This document shows, piece after piece, positions 7,402 through 15,811 of a stretch of DNA of 38,790 nt (within the stretch, counting starts at the first letter, position 1; each line of letters opens with the position of its first letter). Source of the DNA: a virus. The notes beneath the pieces are model-generated. The model was not told where the DNA came from and ran no database searches. It saw only the letters and a program-made list of their open reading frames with translations. Made by a program: the position numbers and the translations under genes. The DNA lies in IMG/VR virus record IMGVR_UViG_3300047328_000106, positions 1-38,790 of that record, one strand, 5' to 3'.

Positions 7402-9761
7402 AGAACCTATTCCGCTCCATCCTGATCTTGTTGGTGCTCGGCAGCGGGGAGGCAGGCGCCCAGGCGCTCATCAACTGCGTGTCCTCAAGCTCCACACCCT
7501 GCACCGTGGCAGGCGGCAGCTACGCCGGCCAGGGCAACGGCGATCAGGCTTGGCTGGCCTTTGGCAAGATCAATCAGAACTTCCAGACGCTGTGGCCGCT
7601 GCTGTCCGGATCGCTCACCGCCGGCGCCAACATCACTATCACCGGCATGTGGCCCAACTACACGATCTCATCGACCGGCGGGGGCAGCGGTTCCGGGACC
7701 GTGAACACCGGCAGCCTGGGCGCGCTGGCCTTCTATGGCGCCAACGGCACCGCGGTATCGCCACTCGGCACACTCGGCACCGCCGGTCAGGCACTTGTCT
7801 CCAACGGCACCGGCGCAGCCCCGACGTTCAGTGGATCGATGACTGGGGTCACCGCCGTCAACGGCACCGGCATTCCGGCCTCCTCCACCCTGCTTTTCGC
7901 GGGTGGCCCGCTCGGCACGCCCTCAAGCGGCCTCGGCACCAACCTGACCGGCATACCGCTCAACACCGCCGTCATCAATAACCTGCCGGTCACGAACCTC
8001 AACGGCGGCACGTCGGCCTCCTCGACCACGTTCTGGCGCGGCGATGGCACTTGGGCAACGCCCGCCGGCGGCAGTTTCGGCACCATCACCAGCGGCACCG
8101 CAGGCGTCGCGCTGTTCGTCGGCACCGGCGGATCGCTGGCGACCACGGGCACCGGGACGATTGCCGCCACGAGTCTGACTGTGCTCGGCGGGTTGCCAGC
8201 CATCAACCCGACCACGTTGCTGGGCAATCCGACAGGCGCATCTCTTGCGCCCTCCCCTATCACTCTCGCTGGCAACTTGTCGTTCAACGGCACCACGATT
8301 ACCACGTCGCAGCCGATCAACGCGCAGACGGGCACGAGCTACTCAATCCAGACCTCCGACGCCGGCAAGCTCGTCACCGGAAATAACGCGGCAGCCACCG
8401 CCTGGTCGCTGTCGAGTGCCACCACCACCGGGTATGGATCGGGCTTTTCATTTGACGCCCAGAACCGCGGCGCCGGCACCATCACGATCACGCCCACGAC
8501 CAGCACCATCAACGGGTCGGCGACGCTCGTCATCGCGCAAAATCAGGGCTGCACGATCAGCTCCGACGGCACCAATTACCAGGTCAGCGCGTGCACCGCG
8601 CTCTCGAGCGCTGGTTCATTCACCACGCTGTCGGGTGGCACGAACACCAACACCCTGAACATCGGGACCGGTGGATCGCTGCAGGCGACCGGGTCCGGCA
8701 CGATTACGGCGACGAATTACAGCGGCACCATCCCGCTGTCGCAGATCGCCACGTCCACCGGCCCGGGTGTCATGTGCTACGTGTCGGGTACGAACAACCC
8801 GGCCAACTGCAGCCTGGCCGGCAATCTGTTCCTGAACGGCAGCGTCGCGACCTCCGCGGCGGTCAACATCCAGTCGTTTACCACGGCTGGAACGGCGACC
8901 TGGACGAAACCCACGACCGGCTCGCCGATCATGACGCAGGTGATCCTGCTGGGCGCAGGCGGCGGCGGTGGGGCCGGTGCCAACTATGTCACCGGAACAG
9001 TGATGTCCGGCGGCGGCGGCGGTGGTGGCGGCGGTTACGTCACCAAGTATTTCTACACGGCGGCGCTGGGCGCCACGGAAACCATTACCGTCGGTGCCGG
9101 CGGCACGGGCGGCGTTGCGGCGTCCGGCACCGCAGGCGGCGCTGGATCGGCAGGCGGAATTTCCTCGTTCGGCTCTTGGTTTAGCGTCGGCGGCGGTGGC
9201 GGCGGATCTGGGGGTAAAAGCGCTGCGACAGCGGGCGGCGGCGGTAGTGGCGGAATCCTTGGCAGCGGCGGCGCAGGGTCGGGCGGCGCTGGTGGTTCCG
9301 CGGGTAGTGGTGGCGGCGGTGGCGGCGGATCGACCACGACCCCGCAGGTCGGATTTGCGTATTCCGTGGGAGGGTCGGGTGGCCAGAATGGTGCTGCAGG
9401 GTTCGCCGGAGGCCAGTCTATTTTCGGTGGCACGGGAGGCGCCGGGGGCGCAGGCCTCGCCGCCACCCCCGTGTCGCTCGCTGGCGCTGTAGGTGGCACG
9501 ACGGCGGGTCCGGAAGCCGGCGGTACGGCAGGTGCGGCCGCCGGCAACGGCGGCAACGGTAGCCTGCCTACGGCAGGCGAGGCAATCGCCGGTACCGGCG
9601 GCGGTAGTGGCGGTTCCGCCTCGAGCGGCGCGGCCGGCGCCGGCGGCACGGGATCGCTCGCGTCCGGGGGCGGTGGCGGCGGGGCCGCCATCAGTACCGG
9701 CACCGCGGGGGCGGGCGCCGCAGGCGGTACCGGCGCCGTGTACGTCATCACGTACTTCTGA
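7398..9761 (+). CDS. Glycine-rich fibre-like protein with Sec signal peptide
   Basis: 787 residues from ATG 7398, overlapping the portal stop. Residues 1-22 look like a Sec signal peptide: two basic residues, a hydrophobic core ILILLVLG and an Ala-rich cleavage site AGAQA. Then comes a tail-fibre-like motif ([15 protein letters not shown]) and a long beta-repeat region with typical fibre phrases such as [13 protein letters not shown]. From about residue 494 there is a glycine-rich domain opening [13 protein letters not shown] and continuing in long Gly/Ser/Ala runs to the C-terminus. Such domains form rigid polyglycine-type bundles in adhesins. It is probably a receptor-binding or surface protein. 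Why a virion protein would carry an export signal is unclear; it may act outside the cell or on the lysogen surface. Confidence 0.75.
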   Translation: MKNLFRSILILLVLGSGEAGAQALINCVSSSSTPCTVAGGSYAGQGNGDQAWLAFGKINQNFQTLWPLLSGSLTAGANITITGMWPNYTISSTGGGSGSGTVNTGSLGALAFYGANGTAVSPLGTLGTAGQALVSNGTGAAPTFSGSMTGVTAVNGTGIPASSTLLFAGGPLGTPSSGLGTNLTGIPLNTAVINNLPVTNLNGGTSASSTTFWRGDGTWATPAGGSFGTITSGTAGVALFVGTGGSLATTGTGTIAATSLTVLGGLPAINPTTLLGNPTGASLAPSPITLAGNLSFNGTTITTSQPINAQTGTSYSIQTSDAGKLVTGNNAAATAWSLSSATTTGYGSGFSFDAQNRGAGTITITPTTSTINGSATLVIAQNQGCTISSDGTNYQVSACTALSSAGSFTTLSGGTNTNTLNIGTGGSLQATGSGTITATNYSGTIPLSQIATSTGPGVMCYVSGTNNPANCSLAGNLFLNGSVATSAAVNIQSFTTAGTATWTKPTTGSPIMTQVILLGAGGGGGAGANYVTGTVMSGGGGGGGGGYVTKYFYTAALGATETITVGAGGTGGVAASGTAGGAGSAGGISSFGSWFSVGGGGGGSGGKSAATAGGGGSGGILGSGGAGSGGAGGSAGSGGGGGGGSTTTPQVGFAYSVGGSGGQNGAAGFAGGQSIFGGTGGAGGAGLAATPVSLAGAVGGTTAGPEAGGTAGAAAGNGGNGSLPTAGEAIAGTGGGSGGSASSGAAGAGGTGSLASGGGGGGAAISTGTAGAGAAGGTGAVYVITYF

Positions 9762-9763
9762 CC

Positions 9764-12493
9764 ATGTCAGTCACCCGTCGCGACGCGGTCAAAGGCATCG
9801 GATCGCTCGGGTTGCTCGCGGCGATGGACCGCGCATATGGGCGCAACCCGCGCGGGTTCGTCGCGGGCAGCTCGGGGCCGGCGCGCAACTATGTCGGCGT
9901 CAACGTGCCGGGCGTGAATTACTACTCGTCTGCGCAGCATTTCATCAACATCCTAAAACTCGCGAACAACCCCAGCAACGGTGTTGATGGAACCTGGTCG
10001 CCGGTGCCGAGCGGTTCCTACTACGACATCCAGATGGATGCGGACGGGTACCCCACCTCGATGACGGGGATCAGCGGCGCCACCTACACTGGGTTCGCGA
10101 CCAGCATTTTCCTCGGCATCAATTACGGTGGTCCGACAACCAACGTGCCGGTAGGAATGACCGCGAACACGATTTACCCGCCGGGCAGCTACACCCTGCA
10201 GTTCCTTGGCATTGGCACGATCACGATCAGCGGCGATGTGAGCTACACCCTGACGAGCACCACTGCAGCGGGGGCGCGCGGCACGTTCAACATTACCAAT
10301 GCGACGCGCACCGGGATAAAGTTCACAGTCTCCGGCGTCATCAACAGCTCGCCGGGCAACTACATTACCGCGGCGGCGTGCTGTCAGACTTCGCTGATGG
10401 GCGCGTACACCGGCACAGGAGGTGCCTACAACGCCGCCACGACGCCGATCCAGAACTTGTACACCGGCGGCCTGATGTTCCATCCGAACTTCAAGGCAAC
10501 GCTGGCCAATTACAGTCTGCTGCGATTCATGGACGCGTTCAACACGAACAGCCAGCTGCAGGGCATGTATTTAGGTCCGGCCGCGATTCCCTCGACCGCC
10601 ACGTCGGCCACCATGTACAACGACAACGGGTGGGATGACAAGACCTACACCGTGTCGACCTGGGGAAACGGCACCGCCGCGGGGTCCACGAGCGCCGTGC
10701 TGACCAAGGCGCCTTCGGCTGGCCGGTTCAATTTCATCACCAGCGACGGGCAGGTGCGCGCAGTCATTCTGGTGGCGTCTTCCACGACGATTACCTGGAG
10801 CGGCGCGCTGACCGGGACGCCGACGACCGCGCTGTCCGCGCAGCAAGCCAACACGCCGGATCACTCGGTGCAATTCACCGCTGCACCGTCGGGCACCGGC
10901 GGCAGCACGGTCGCCGCGCTCGCGGCCGGCACCTACGATCTGTTTTTCAGCGACGGCCAGAAACACCGCGTGGTGCAAGGTGCGTCCTCGACCAGCGTGT
11001 CATGGACAGGGTCCATTACCGGTAACCCGACTGTTGTGGCGTGGGCCGTGCCCATCAATCCGTGGCCGCTGCCAACCGGCACTTACGTGTTCACGATGGC
11101 CAGCGGACAGCCGATCCCGGTTAGCTGCACGATCAATTCGGAAGTCATCACCTGGCCGGCGTCGTTGCTGACGACCGCGATTCCGTTCGGGGCCAACGGG
11201 GCGACCGGCAACCAGTACACCCGCAGCGCGTGGTGGCACGTCATGCGCAACTGGTCGGATCGCACCTTGCCCACCAACTTCACGTATGGCGCCGCTCGAG
11301 GCATGCCGTTTGAGGTGGCGATGCAGCTGTGCATCGAGATGAGTACCTATAACGGATTCGCCGTCGATATGTGGTGGAACGTCCCGCCGAACGCGCCTTG
11401 GAACTTGGCCAACGGCGCCAATGGTGCCTACGACACGACCTGGTACACGAAGATGGCCGCGCTGGCCGCGACCGGCAATGATGGGTCCGGCATCAAGCTG
11501 CCCGGCATGACCGGCATCAGCGGCAAGTTCTACATCGAATGGTCCAACGAGACCTGGAACACCAACTTTGAGGCGTACAACTACGCGCAGGCGGTGGGTG
11601 GCTACCGGGCGCCGCTGTCGCTCAACAATTACGCCATGACCCAGTGGCACGGCATCGAATGCGCCTCCATCGGGCAGGCGTTTTTCAACCAGTTCGGCAA
11701 CACCGCGTTCCAGAACCGCATCACGGTGAGCTTTGGCTGCCAGAACGCCGGCAACGGCACCTACGGTGCCACAGGGTTGGGATTCCAGGCGCAGGCGCCT
11801 TCGTGGGTGTCGCTGGGCTATACGGCGCCGTACCTGCAGGTGGGTTCCGGCACTTCGACGCCGGTCGTGACCGGTTTCCATATCGCGCCCTACTTCAACA
11901 CCGGCGGCGTCGGCGGTATGACGAATACCTCGTCCGGACAGGCCGACCAATTGCGCATTCTCGGGCTGAGCACCGGCGACCCCACGTACGCGGCCGCGCT
12001 GGACGAATATTTTTCGCTCGCCTACAAGAACGTCGGCGCAAGTGGTTACACGTACGCCAGTATCGCGTCCGGCGGATGGATCGGCGACATCATTGCGCAG
12101 GCCAACAAGTTCTACCAGGGCGCGGCTTTCGTTGGCAAAGGCTGGGCCAACCTGCAGCGTCTGAGCTACGAAGGTGGCGAAGGGTTCCTGTCGTCCAGCA
12201 CCACCGGCTGGAATGCGTTCATGTGGTACGTGCATTCGGACCAGCGCATGTCCTATTGCTACTACGACCCGTCGCCGGGATCGCCGGGACATCTGGCAGG
12301 CACTGGGCTCATGCCGGGACTCGCCGGGACAGGCCTGCAATTCCTGACGCAATTCAACGCTTGCGCGGGTTGGACCGCTGGCAACCCATGGGGCGCCGTG
12401 GACAGCGCCATGCAGCTATCGGCGTCCGCCAGCGTTCCCGTTGCCACCAGCTGCCCCAAGTACCAGGGGCTGCAGAACTACATCTTGGCCTGA
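9764..12493 (+). CDS. Large protein with Tat-like signal and GH-A-like domain
   Basis: 909 residues, 2 bp after the previous gene. The N-terminus VTRRDAVKGIGSLGLLAAM has a twin-arginine-like motif followed by a mildly hydrophobic stretch. After a beta-rich segment (to about 240) comes LLRFMDAFNTNSQ (about 255), a likely first barrel strand. Three related beta repeats follow at about residues 320, 389 and 439. Then come WSDRTLPTN, MPFEVAMQLCIEM and the motif FYIEWSNETWN, in which Asn595-Glu596 matches the acid/base NE of clan GH-A hydrolases. I recall a family of secreted proteobacterial proteins with VDMWW..P and a (V/I)E(W/Y)SNE(V/T)WN signature. It may cleave or bind an exopolysaccharide; the substrate is unknown. 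Confidence 0.7.
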   Translation: MSVTRRDAVKGIGSLGLLAAMDRAYGRNPRGFVAGSSGPARNYVGVNVPGVNYYSSAQHFINILKLANNPSNGVDGTWSPVPSGSYYDIQMDADGYPTSMTGISGATYTGFATSIFLGINYGGPTTNVPVGMTANTIYPPGSYTLQFLGIGTITISGDVSYTLTSTTAAGARGTFNITNATRTGIKFTVSGVINSSPGNYITAAACCQTSLMGAYTGTGGAYNAATTPIQNLYTGGLMFHPNFKATLANYSLLRFMDAFNTNSQLQGMYLGPAAIPSTATSATMYNDNGWDDKTYTVSTWGNGTAAGSTSAVLTKAPSAGRFNFITSDGQVRAVILVASSTTITWSGALTGTPTTALSAQQANTPDHSVQFTAAPSGTGGSTVAALAAGTYDLFFSDGQKHRVVQGASSTSVSWTGSITGNPTVVAWAVPINPWPLPTGTYVFTMASGQPIPVSCTINSEVITWPASLLTTAIPFGANGATGNQYTRSAWWHVMRNWSDRTLPTNFTYGAARGMPFEVAMQLCIEMSTYNGFAVDMWWNVPPNAPWNLANGANGAYDTTWYTKMAALAATGNDGSGIKLPGMTGISGKFYIEWSNETWNTNFEAYNYAQAVGGYRAPLSLNNYAMTQWHGIECASIGQAFFNQFGNTAFQNRITVSFGCQNAGNGTYGATGLGFQAQAPSWVSLGYTAPYLQVGSGTSTPVVTGFHIAPYFNTGGVGGMTNTSSGQADQLRILGLSTGDPTYAAALDEYFSLAYKNVGASGYTYASIASGGWIGDIIAQANKFYQGAAFVGKGWANLQRLSYEGGEGFLSSSTTGWNAFMWYVHSDQRMSYCYYDPSPGSPGHLAGTGLMPGLAGTGLQFLTQFNACAGWTAGNPWGAVDSAMQLSASASVPVATSCPKYQGLQNYILA

Positions 12494-12496
12494 TCC

Positions 12497-13027
12497 ATGA
12501 CCCAGATCTGGACAGCCGACAGCATTACCGTGACCGCCGACTCTCAGGCGGGGCGCGCGGATGGGGCGCTGTTGGCGGGCCTACTGTGGACCGCGGACTC
12601 GACGCTAGTGACGGCCGATTCCGCTTCGTTCACGGCCGACGGCGGGTTCCGGCCGGGCAGCGTGCCGGTTGTCGGTGGCACGTTCAACATGGCGGCGATC
12701 GAGGTGGAGGACGACCTGAATGGATCCGCCACGATTGTTTGGCCGGCTTGCCCCAACGCGGTGGCGTACAACATTTACGTCAACGGGGCGCTGAAATTGA
12801 CGACTACCGGACGCCTCGCGTACGTCGCTGGCCTGCAGCAGGCCTCTTACGTCAACTATGTGCAAAAGCCCTCGCTCACGTACACCTTCTTCGTCACCGC
12901 GATCGTGAGCGGCGCCGAACAGATGTTCGCGATCGAGAAGCAATTCACACCGGCCCCCACGTCGGTCGCGCTCGTCACCCCGATGCGCCGGCCGTGGCCG
13001 TTCCCCAACACAGGACAGACCGACTGA
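12497..13027 (+). CDS. Fibronectin-III-like small structural protein
   Basis: 176 residues, with an ATG 3 bp after the previous stop. The N-terminus carries short repeats built on TADS: WTADSITVTADS, then WTADSTLVTADSASFTADG. This suggests a stacked beta repeat. Residues about 65-155 have the strand pattern of a fibronectin type III domain (SATIVWPACPNAVAYNIYVN, later YTFFVTAI). It probably accompanies the two preceding adhesin-like proteins as an accessory or surface protein. Its TGA shares a base with the next ATG. Confidence 0.65.
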   Translation: MTQIWTADSITVTADSQAGRADGALLAGLLWTADSTLVTADSASFTADGGFRPGSVPVVGGTFNMAAIEVEDDLNGSATIVWPACPNAVAYNIYVNGALKLTTTGRLAYVAGLQQASYVNYVQKPSLTYTFFVTAIVSGAEQMFAIEKQFTPAPTSVALVTPMRRPWPFPNTGQTD

Positions 13028-13380
13028 TGGACGCGACATCCCGCGACGCAGGCAAAGCCGTGCAAGGCAATCAGGCGGCGACGAAGCCGAAAGTGGGTGG
13101 CGTCGAGGACGCGCATTTTCGGATCGATGAGATGGAGCGGCGCCTCGCCAGCATGCCGTCCGAGGATCACATCGCCGGCATCGCCACCGGGGTCGCGCAC
13201 GCCGCGGGCCAGGGGATGCTCGAGCACATTCGCAAATTGACCGAGGCGCAGGACCAGGACGTGAAAACCGACCGTGAGGTCATCGAGGGCCTGCGCGATC
13301 TGATCGCCGAGCTGAAGGGGTTGTCCGCCCAGCTGTGCCAAGTACTGACACAGGTTGCAAGTGCCCGGCCGCGGGACTAG
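13027..13380 (+). CDS. Small coiled-coil hypothetical protein
   Basis: 117 residues from ATG 13027. A disordered basic start is followed by two long helices (DAHFRIDEMERRLASM and the stretch around LRDLIAELKGLSAQLCQVL) with heptad-like hydrophobic spacing, suggesting a coiled coil. No membrane segment and no recognised family. It closes the unusual block between portal and scaffold. Confidence 0.6.
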   Translation: MDATSRDAGKAVQGNQAATKPKVGGVEDAHFRIDEMERRLASMPSEDHIAGIATGVAHAAGQGMLEHIRKLTEAQDQDVKTDREVIEGLRDLIAELKGLSAQLCQVLTQVASARPRD

Positions 13381-13392
13381 GTTCCCGCCTTC

Positions 13393-13707
13393 ATGCAAGA
13401 GCGCACCGTAGACGAACAGAATCTGGTCGATCGCGCCAAGATCCTTGCCCGGGTGCGCGAGGAGAGCAAGATCTTCCGCGAGGTGTTCGGGTTGCCCGGG
13501 GAGCGTACCCGCCACGGTCAGGTGATCTTGGACGTGCTCCACCGCAAGTTCGGCCGCGGCCTGCCGAAAAACGTGTGCGACGACCACGGACGCACCGACG
13601 CGCTGCAGACCTGGCGCAACCTCGGCCACTACGACGTGCTCGAGGCCATTCACGAAACCATCACCTGGAAGGAATCCGACCATGCCCACAGCAGCAGCAC
13701 CCCTTGA
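13393..13707 (+). CDS. Bbp19-like phage protein
   Basis: 104 residues. The core IFREVFGLPGERTRHGQVIL, then DVLHRKFGRG and the late TWRNLGHYDVLEAIHETI, resembles the Bbp19-like domain found beside capsid genes of Bordetella phage BPP-1 and relatives. The domain is small, helical and of unknown biochemical role; its constant position next to scaffold and capsid suggests a head-assembly function. It lacks a strong ribosome site. Its end overlaps the scaffold start by 26 nt in another frame. Confidence 0.7.
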   Translation: MQERTVDEQNLVDRAKILARVREESKIFREVFGLPGERTRHGQVILDVLHRKFGRGLPKNVCDDHGRTDALQTWRNLGHYDVLEAIHETITWKESDHAHSSSTP

Positions 13708-14638
13708 ATCCGCCGCGGCGCCGGCCGCGCTTGCCCCCGCCGCCGCTGCTGCGCCCGCTGCAGGCGCTCCTGCAGCCGCGGCCGCGCCGGTAGGGGATGC
13801 CGGCGCCCCGGCTGCCAATCAGGCTTTCTGGGATTCCTGGACGGGCGACGATCAGAAAGACGTGCGCGAGTTCGTCGCGAACAAGAAATTCGCCGATCCT
13901 TTCCAGCTGGCCAAGTCCTACCGCGAGATCGAGCAGCTCGTGCCGACGCTGCGCGCCGCGGCGGCGCTGAAAGGGTATCCCACCGAAACCAAACTGCCCG
14001 ATGGCACCGTGAAGCCGGCGGACCCTGCTGCGGTCAAAGCCTGGAATCTTGCCACCGGCGTGCCGGAAACCCCGGACAAGTACGACCTGGCCAACATCGA
14101 GAAATCGCCCGGCGCTGATCCGCTGTTTACGGAAGAGCTGCGCAAGGAGCTGCATGGCGCCAATGTGCCGGCCGCGCTCGCCACAAAGCTCGCTGCCGGT
14201 TACGAGCGAGCCGTGCAATCCGCCATGCAGCGCTTCCAGCAGCAGCAGGATGCAGCAAGCGAACTCGCGATGAAGGAGCTCGAGCGCGCCTGGGGATCGC
14301 AGTACCAGGAGCGCGTGGAATTCGCGCGCCGCGGCCGCGAGTTCCTCTCCAGGGAAGTGGGCGGCCTGTCCTCGGAGCAGCTGCGCGGCATGGAGCAGGT
14401 GCTGGGCACCGACAAGTTCCTCTCCGTCATGTGGAAGTTCGGCGCCGGCAATGGCGAGGCGCGTTTCGCCGGCGGCGAAGGCAGGCCCGCCACGTTCGGC
14501 AATAGCGTCGCCGAGGCGCAAGCCTCGCTCGCCGACCTGCAGGCGCGCCGCGTGGCAGGTTCGGTGTCGAAATCGCAGTTCGATGAACAGTCGAAGCCGC
14601 TGATCGATATCATCACCGGCGGCATGAAACCCGCCTAA
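13682..14638 (+). CDS. Capsid scaffold / assembly protein
   Basis: 318 residues from ATG 13682, with AAGGA 8 nt upstream. Residues 1-45 are an Ala/Pro tract, typical of disordered scaffold N-termini. FWDSWTGDDQKDVREFVANK and LAKSYREIEQLVP follow, a pattern shared by podovirus scaffolds, and then a long helical, charged middle (RFQQQQDAASELAMKELERA). The C-terminal segment (SVSKSQFDEQSKPLIDI) would contact the capsid shell. It lies directly before the major capsid gene, as expected, but 203 bp of highly structured non-coding sequence separates them. The call rests on composition and position. Confidence 0.8.
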   Translation: MPTAAAPLESAAAPAALAPAAAAAPAAGAPAAAAAPVGDAGAPAANQAFWDSWTGDDQKDVREFVANKKFADPFQLAKSYREIEQLVPTLRAAAALKGYPTETKLPDGTVKPADPAAVKAWNLATGVPETPDKYDLANIEKSPGADPLFTEELRKELHGANVPAALATKLAAGYERAVQSAMQRFQQQQDAASELAMKELERAWGSQYQERVEFARRGREFLSREVGGLSSEQLRGMEQVLGTDKFLSVMWKFGAGNGEARFAGGEGRPATFGNSVAEAQASLADLQARRVAGSVSKSQFDEQSKPLIDIITGGMKPA

Positions 14639-14644
14639 GAGAGC

Positions 14645-14789
14645 GCGCGCGGGGGGCTTGCATGTGCCCGAAACGCGTCACACAGTCCGATCCACGAATG
14701 CGGACAAGGCGAGGACCTCGCCCCCGCTGACGAGGAGAAAGCTCCTGGCGTAGACCGGACCCGTCCGGTTAGAAGAGCCCCCCGCGTGC
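14645..14789 (+). ncRNA. Candidate multi-branched structured RNA upstream of capsid gene
   Basis: Between scaffold and capsid genes the transcript can fold into a closed junction. The outer helix pairs 14645-14659 with 14775-14789: 15 pairs, two of them G-U, built on six G against six C. Inside, almost without spare bases, are hairpins 685-689/701-705, 708-713/717-722 (3-nt loop), 725-728 plus 733-737 pairing with 742-750 (4-nt bulge, AAAG loop) and 754-759/764-769 (CCCG loop), all offsets from 14000. A weak fifth helix is 663-666/681-684. No U-tract follows, so it is not a terminator. The segment has no coding frame. It could control capsid translation, act as a processed RNA or take part in packaging; none of this is shown. 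Confidence 0.6.
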
Positions 14790-14841
14790 CGGGACAAGGC
14801 CTTCGAGAAGTCCGCTGTGTAGACCTTTCGGAGGATTCCTC

Positions 14842-15759
14842 GTGTCAACCAATCTCGTCACGTTCTACGTTCAGCAGTACGCCAAGGTGCTGAACGAGCT
14901 CGTCCAGCAGAAGAGCGCCCGGCTGCGCAAGTTCGTCACCGAGGACAAGTATCTCGGCCAGGCCGCGTCCCCGGTCGAGCAGGTCGGCATCGTCGCCATG
15001 CAGCCTGTCACGCAGCGCTACGGCCCGATGCAGCGCAACGATGCGCCCACCGACCGGCGCTGGGTCTACCCAAACGACTACGACCTGCCGCAGCTATTCG
15101 ACAACTTCGACAAGCTGCGCCTGCTGATCGACCCCAAGGGCAAGTTCGTCTCGAACGCCCACAACGCCGCGAACCGTCAGTATGACGACCTCATCATCGC
15201 GGCCCTGGGCGGCATCGCGCAGACCGGCGTCACGGCGCAGAACTCCATCTCGCTGCCCGCCGGCGAGATTGTCTCCGTGCAGCAGGGCGCGACCGCCCCG
15301 ACCGGCCTCACGGTCGCCAAGCTCCGCCAGGCGAAGCTGATCCTGATGCAGAACGAAGCCTACTCGGACGAGGAAGAGGATCCGGGCGATCCGCATTCGG
15401 GCCTCGTGTGCGTCGCCGGCGCGCGCCAGCTCGACAACCTGATGGCCGAGGCCCAGGTCGTCAGCCGCGACTACAACGACATGCCGGTGCTGGGCGAGGG
15501 CCGCGTGAAGCGCTTCCTCGGCATCGAGTTCGTCCGTTCCGAGCGCCTGCAGACGGGTACCGACGATCAGGCGGGCACCTCGACCAAGTGCTTCGTGTGG
15601 CAGAAAGAAGGCATGCACCTCGGCATCTGGAACGACATCACCACGAACATCAGCCAGCGCCACGACCTGCAGTCGGAGCCCTGGCAGGCTTACGTGTTCA
15701 TGACCGCGGGTGCGACCCGCCTCGAAGAGAAGCGCGTCGTCCAGGTGTGGACGCGGTAA
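14842..15759 (+). CDS. Major capsid protein (BPP-1-like)
   Basis: 305 residues from GTG 14842, placed by a strong GGAGG at 14830-14834 with 7-nt spacing. The sequence looks like the HK97-fold capsid proteins of BPP-1-like podoviruses: a helical N-terminus (VTFYVQQYAKVLNELVQQKS), RRWVYPNDYDLPQLFDNFDK in the E-loop/P-domain region, and a C-terminal strand pattern ending RLEEKRVVQVWTR. The length and the gene order scaffold-capsid-decoration fit. No maturation protease is evident. A multi-branched RNA-like structure precedes its ribosome site and may set its high expression. Confidence 0.85.
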   Translation: MSTNLVTFYVQQYAKVLNELVQQKSARLRKFVTEDKYLGQAASPVEQVGIVAMQPVTQRYGPMQRNDAPTDRRWVYPNDYDLPQLFDNFDKLRLLIDPKGKFVSNAHNAANRQYDDLIIAALGGIAQTGVTAQNSISLPAGEIVSVQQGATAPTGLTVAKLRQAKLILMQNEAYSDEEEDPGDPHSGLVCVAGARQLDNLMAEAQVVSRDYNDMPVLGEGRVKRFLGIEFVRSERLQTGTDDQAGTSTKCFVWQKEGMHLGIWNDITTNISQRHDLQSEPWQAYVFMTAGATRLEEKRVVQVWTR

Positions 15760-15811
15760 ACCCAACGTAGACCAGGGGGCCGGTCCCCAGTCACAACAGG
15801 AGTAGATTGCA

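Noticed and set aside
11000-12352. 450-codon minus-strand open frame inside the GH-A-like gene
   Set aside because: An antisense shadow of a GC-rich coding region. There is no ribosome site and no domain-like composition.
7398-13027. Diversity-generating retroelement, expected by analogy with BPP-1
   Set aside because: No reverse transcriptase and no template/variable repeat pair were seen in the window; the resemblance to BPP-1 is limited to structural genes.
14645-14789. Rho-independent terminator or tRNA-like element
   Set aside because: No U-tract follows the closing stem, and no anticodon arm, T-loop or acceptor pattern is visible; the multi-branched fold does not fit either.
15770-15792. 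GGGGG/TCCCC hairpin after the capsid gene as a terminator
   Set aside because: The stem is only 4-5 strong pairs and is followed by an A-rich ribosome-site region, not by a T-run. Read-through to the decoration gene is expected.
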